Shown here piece after piece: positions 60,175-64,000 of a stretch of DNA of 64,000 nucleotides. Source of the stretch: Carya illinoinensis. Its lineage: Eukaryota > Streptophyta > Magnoliopsida > Fagales > Juglandaceae. Below the pieces are notes generated by a model, which was given only the letters and a program-made list of their open reading frames with translations, ran no database searches and was not told where the DNA came from. The stretch spans positions 42,101,001 through 42,165,000 of the forward strand of contig NC_056755.1 of NCBI RefSeq assembly GCF_018687715.1. Direction: 5' to 3'. Each line of letters opens with the position of its first letter. The first letter of the stretch is position 1. Position numbers and translations under genes: made by a program.

Positions 60175-60950
60175 GAAAAAAAAAAAAAGGTTTATTCTGG
60201 GCTAACTGATCATCATCTTAGGGACGTACAAGTGAAAATTAAGTCATAAAATCTATTATCTTAGGCACCTCAGACAAGCTTTACAGATTCAAATTTCCAG
60301 ATGTATCTGTCATGAAGTATTAGAATGTTATTATATATGATAGAATATAACCTCGTTCACATATAAATTATAGAATCTTCTTTTGTACAATTTCATGACC
60401 CACATAAATGCAAGTTGTTTTCTCTCAATTTCATTTCTAACTTGTTATTTATCATGGCATCAAGTCATTATTAATATTTTACTTTGAGAAGTGTGAGAAT
60501 GTAAAATCAATTAATATTTTGCATTTTTATTATTTCTTATAGTGTTTTTGAGAAATGAAATAGATTAATAAATATTTTTTAATAAATTAGTAAAATTGTT
60601 AATTTGCAACTGGTCATTTGTATTGTGGTTAAAAAAAAAATTAATAAAACTGTTTGCAGTTAAAAAAATGGCATTAAAACAAAACTATTTTTTTTACATG
60701 GATAAAATTTTACCTATATTTAACTAAGATATTTTAGACCATATATTTCTTTTACTGTCAAATTATTTTCCATTAGATTGATATTTCTATTTCATCCATT
60801 CATTTTCTTGCTGGACACCATATAATAATTATATTTTTACAAGAGCGTATGAAATTGTAAATATTTATTTTCTCAACTAAGCACATGTGCAGCGCAAGTT
60901 ATTAAAGATAGCGCCTTTGTTTACTTCTTTTACTTTAGTTCAAGATCAAT
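60175..60950. other. 3' flank of the phospholipase gene
   Basis: No gene. A 13 nt A run follows the stop codon. The second copy of the dispersed repeat lies at 60465-60907. Confidence 0.6.
60465..60907 (+). repeat. Dispersed repeat copy B (pairs with 34945-35411)
   Basis: Same order of phrases as copy A (GAGAATGTAAAATCAATTAA, TGGTCATTTGTATTGTGG, CCATTAGATTGATATTTCTA). The end differs: the terminal hairpin has decayed (GCACATGTGCAGCGCAAGTT) and no CTAG is seen. Confidence 0.75.
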
Positions 60951-60953
60951 TCT

Positions 60954-63900
60954 GTTAGTTAGTCACATATTTTAAATTTTATTTTTCCCGGCCACTTGTC
61001 TGCTTGTATATAAAGCATATTTCTATTTCTGTAAAGTTAAGTTGATGAATACAATATGCAGCTCTAAGTTTCTTTGCTCAAGTCTTAATATGGTATTAGT
61101 TGAATAACACTTTCCTGCACAAAACACCATGTCTACTACTGATCCTTCCTCTGTTTCATCTTCTCCCCTTCCTACTGATCCTTCCAATCCATACTATCTT
61201 CATCAAGGTGATAGTCCAGGATCTATTCTTGTCACTAATTATCACACATGATGTAGATCTATACTCATGGCCTTGACTACCAAGAACAAGGTTTGTTTCA
61301 TTGATGGATATGTTACTAAACCATCATAAACATCTCCTCTTTTCTCATCTTGGAGCAGATGCAATAACATGATTTTGTCTTGGATCCTCAATTCTCTTTC
61401 CAAAGAAATTGCCGCTAGTGTCATATATGTGGAATCTGCCAAAGAAATGTGGTCTGACCTTCAAGAAAGATTTTCTCAAGGTAATGGACCTCAAATTTTC
61501 GGGTTGCAGAAGACTATTTCTTCGCTAATGCAAAATGACCTTTCTATCAGTGCCTATTTCACTCAAATAAAGGGTCTATGGGATGAGTTGAACTATAGAC
61601 CCTTACCTGTGTGGTCCTATGGAGGTTTGCGTACGTTGATGGATATGCACCAACAAGAATATGTTATGCGGTTCTTGATGGGGCTGAATGATTCATTTTC
61701 TCAAGTTCATGGCCAGATCCTCCTGAAATTGATTCAATGATGATTCCAAGTATTCCATTTGCTGCACTTTCTTCTTCCACTAAACATGTCCACCAAAATA
61801 AGCCTTCTACTCGAAAAGATAGACCTATTTGCTCTCATTGCTCTGTTCCTGGGCATACTATTGACAAATGCTTCAAGTTACACAGGTATCCTCCTAGATA
61901 TTGCTCAAGGAAATTATCCTTCTTCCTTCTCGCTTACACCACAACAATATCAATAGCTTCTGACTCTTCTCAATTCTGAGTCCTCTGTTTCTCAGACAAC
62001 AAATGTGACCACCTCTTCTATTGTTTCTGAGACAACAAATGTGACCACCTCTTCTATTGAACACCTTTCGAATAAATCCTTCTTTCATTCTGTTTTTTCC
62101 ATCAAAACAGTGTCTCATTCAACTATTGCTCATGAGATTGGATCATCGATACTGGTGCTACGAATTATATGGTCCATTCCCCATCTCCTTTTACCTCATT
62201 TCATTTTGAAAATAACTAGTTTTTCAAAATGCCTATAGGATCCATTCATCCATCCCCACAACTTATATTACATAATGTCATGTGCTTACCTTATTTTCAA
62301 TATAATCTACTTTCAGTCAGTCAGTTAACCAAATCAGCTTCTTGTTTGGTTTTCTCTGGTAATGTTTGCTTTATACAGGACCTTACCATTGGAGAATGAT
62401 TGGGAAGGGTAAAGCCAAATGAGGATTGTACCTACTGCACAAACCAGATGATCATCTTGTTTTTTTCCAAAGATTTGTCTATCAATCTGCTTTTGTTTCA
62501 CAGTTTAATCAATCTACATTTAATATTTGGCATAAAAGGCTGGGGTCATCCCTCATTTTCTAGAATAAAATTGTTGTCTCATCTTGTACCTACTGATTTT
62601 GTTCATAATACCATACCTTATTCTGTTTGTCCACTTGCTACACATAAAAGGTTACCATTTCCTTCACAAAGTCAACATAGTTCCTCTTGTCCTTTTTAGC
62701 TTGTACATTGTGATATATGAGATCCTTTTCAATATCAGTCATTGATGGTTTTAAATATTTTTTAACCATAGTAGATGATTTTTCTTGTAGCACGTGGGTC
62801 TACTTATTGAAATACAAATCTGATGCTCGAGTGTTATTGCAGCATTTCCTTTCTATGGTTGAAAATTAGTTTGATTCTAAAATAAAAAACCATTCATACT
62901 GATAATGGTAGTGAGTTTGCTATGCATCAATTCTTTTCTTCTAAAGGCATAGTTCATCAATTATCTCGTGTAGCCACTCTACAGCAAAACTCAGTAGATG
63001 AAAGAAAGCATCAGCACATTCTCAATGTTGCTCGTGCCCTTCTTTCTCAATCCAATGTTCCTTTGACTTTTTGGTCAAATTGCATTCTTACTGCAGTCTA
63101 TTTGATTAATAGGATTCCTTCACCTCTGTTGGGCAATAAAACTCCATATGAATTACTATTCCAAAAGCCACCTACATATTCTCATCTAAAGGTTTTTGGT
63201 TCCCTTTGTTATGCCTCCACCCTAGCTTATAACAAATCAAATTTGCCCCTCGAGCTAGGATATGCATTTTTCTTGGCTACTCTCTTGCCATTAAAGGCTA
63301 TAAACTTTATGATCTTGATAACCGTACAATTATTGTTTATCGGGATGTTATTTTTCATGAACACATCTTTCCTTTTCAATCTATAACTCACAATATTGAT
63401 TCCCCACAAAATTCTTCTCTTGTTCTTTCTAAGCCTCTCTTTTTATCATCCTAATCATTATGTCTCCACTCCTGATCAATCTATTTCCACTCCATCTTCT
63501 TTTTTTTTTTTTCATACAGAATCTGTTCCAACCAATTCCTCCTCACCTGTTCCATCTCTTCCTAGACGATCTTCTAGAGTACACAGGCTTCCCACCTACC
63601 TGTAGGATTTTCATTGCCACTTCGCATCTTCATAGGCTTGCCCTTCTTCACCTTCAACTAGGATTTTTGGTTCTATATCAGGTAAGCAATATCCTCTTTC
63701 TAGTTCAGTTTCTTACTCTCATTTGTCATCCAAACACAAAGCTTTTACCTTAGGTCTTTCCACAATTTTTTAACCCAAATTTTATCATTAAGCTGTCAAA
63801 ATTCCCCATTGGAGAGTTGCTATGGTTTAAGACATTAAAGCCTTAGAAACTAACAACACTTGGACATTAACTGGTCTTCCTCATGAAAAGAGTCCAATTG

Positions 63901-64000
63901 GATGCAAATGGGTTTATAAAGTCAAGCTTAAATCTGATGGTACACTTGAGAGATATAAGGCAAGATTGGTTGCCAAAGGTTTTACATGTACAACAAGAAG
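60954..64000 (+). mobile_element. Copia LTR retrotransposon (+), cut by window end
   Basis: A possible short LTR begins TGTTAGTTAGTCACATATT (60954) with a TATATAAAG box near 61008. TGGTATTAG at about 61091 resembles the tRNA-Met primer site. Gag starts at 61129, and integrase and the start of RT follow up to 64000. Stops interrupt all parts. The exact LTR borders are uncertain. Confidence 0.75.
61129..64000 (+). pseudogene. Copia gag-pol, broken, partial
   Basis: Gag begins MSTTDPSSVSSSPLPTDPSN and is stopped by TGA at 61249 and TAA at 61327. It continues with MILSWILNSLSKEIAASVIY, MWSDLQERFSQGNGPQIFGL and a CCHC knuckle (CSHCSVPGHTIDKCFKLH, about 61830). The protease region near 62140 shows WIIDTGAT-like text with a shift. 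Integrase at 62870-63230 reads [38 protein letters not shown] and TPYELLF. The RT start at about 63810 reads WVYKVKLKSDGTLERYKARL and VAKGF. Frames are interrupted several times. Confidence 0.85.

Overview
This window is nuclear DNA of a woody eudicot. The genes have introns with GT-AG borders, the non-coding DNA is AT-rich, and there are many GA/CT microsatellites and nested plant transposons. Small inverted-repeat elements with Tourist-like ends (GGCCCTGTTTAGATAA type) resemble ones common in Fagales such as walnut, hickory or oak; that placement is a guess from memory.

Three host genes are supported. (1) An Aux/IAA auxin co-receptor/repressor at 4708-6660 (+), five exons. (2) An FBL17-type F-box/LRR cell-cycle gene at 21349-25860 (-), eleven exons that join into a 593-residue frame, with two E2F-like sites just upstream of the start. 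(3) A plastid-type DAD1-like phospholipase A1 (class I gamma) at 58394-60174 (+), two exons, with an intact Ser/Asp/His triad and a TATA box. Almost everything else is transposon.

Layout. 1-4700: promoter-side DNA of the Aux/IAA gene with microsatellites and a possible retroposed fragment. 8157-19850: a nested pile in which a minus-strand Copia element carries a CACTA DNA transposon in its 3' LTR and a 2.7 kb solo LTR in its integrase. The LTR also holds a 601 bp hAT-type MITE, and the left end of the pile looks inverted. 26870-33340: a nearly full-length L1-type LINE (-). 34562-34763: a Tourist-like MITE. 35685-44939: a CACTA element (TSD ATG) with a deleted transposase core and a nested 5'-truncated LINE. 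44953-45037: a perfect hairpin. 46015-57824: a larger, nearly complete CACTA element (TSD TCT). 60954 to the window end: a Copia element (+) that runs off the edge.

The most interesting system is the CACTA family. Besides the usual TNP2-type transposase and a Ptta/En/Spm (Transposase_24-like) protein on the minus strand, each of the three copies carries a third, divergently transcribed gene. It resembles the putative plant transposon protein family (PF20167-like). Their subterminal repeats are palindromes built on TTCGAA (ACGTTCGAACGT in the large copy). In the large copy two 36 bp ATTAAT-centred palindromes also sit beside the two divergent TATA boxes, which suggests an autoregulatory operator pair. 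All transposon genes seen carry stops, frameshifts or deletions.
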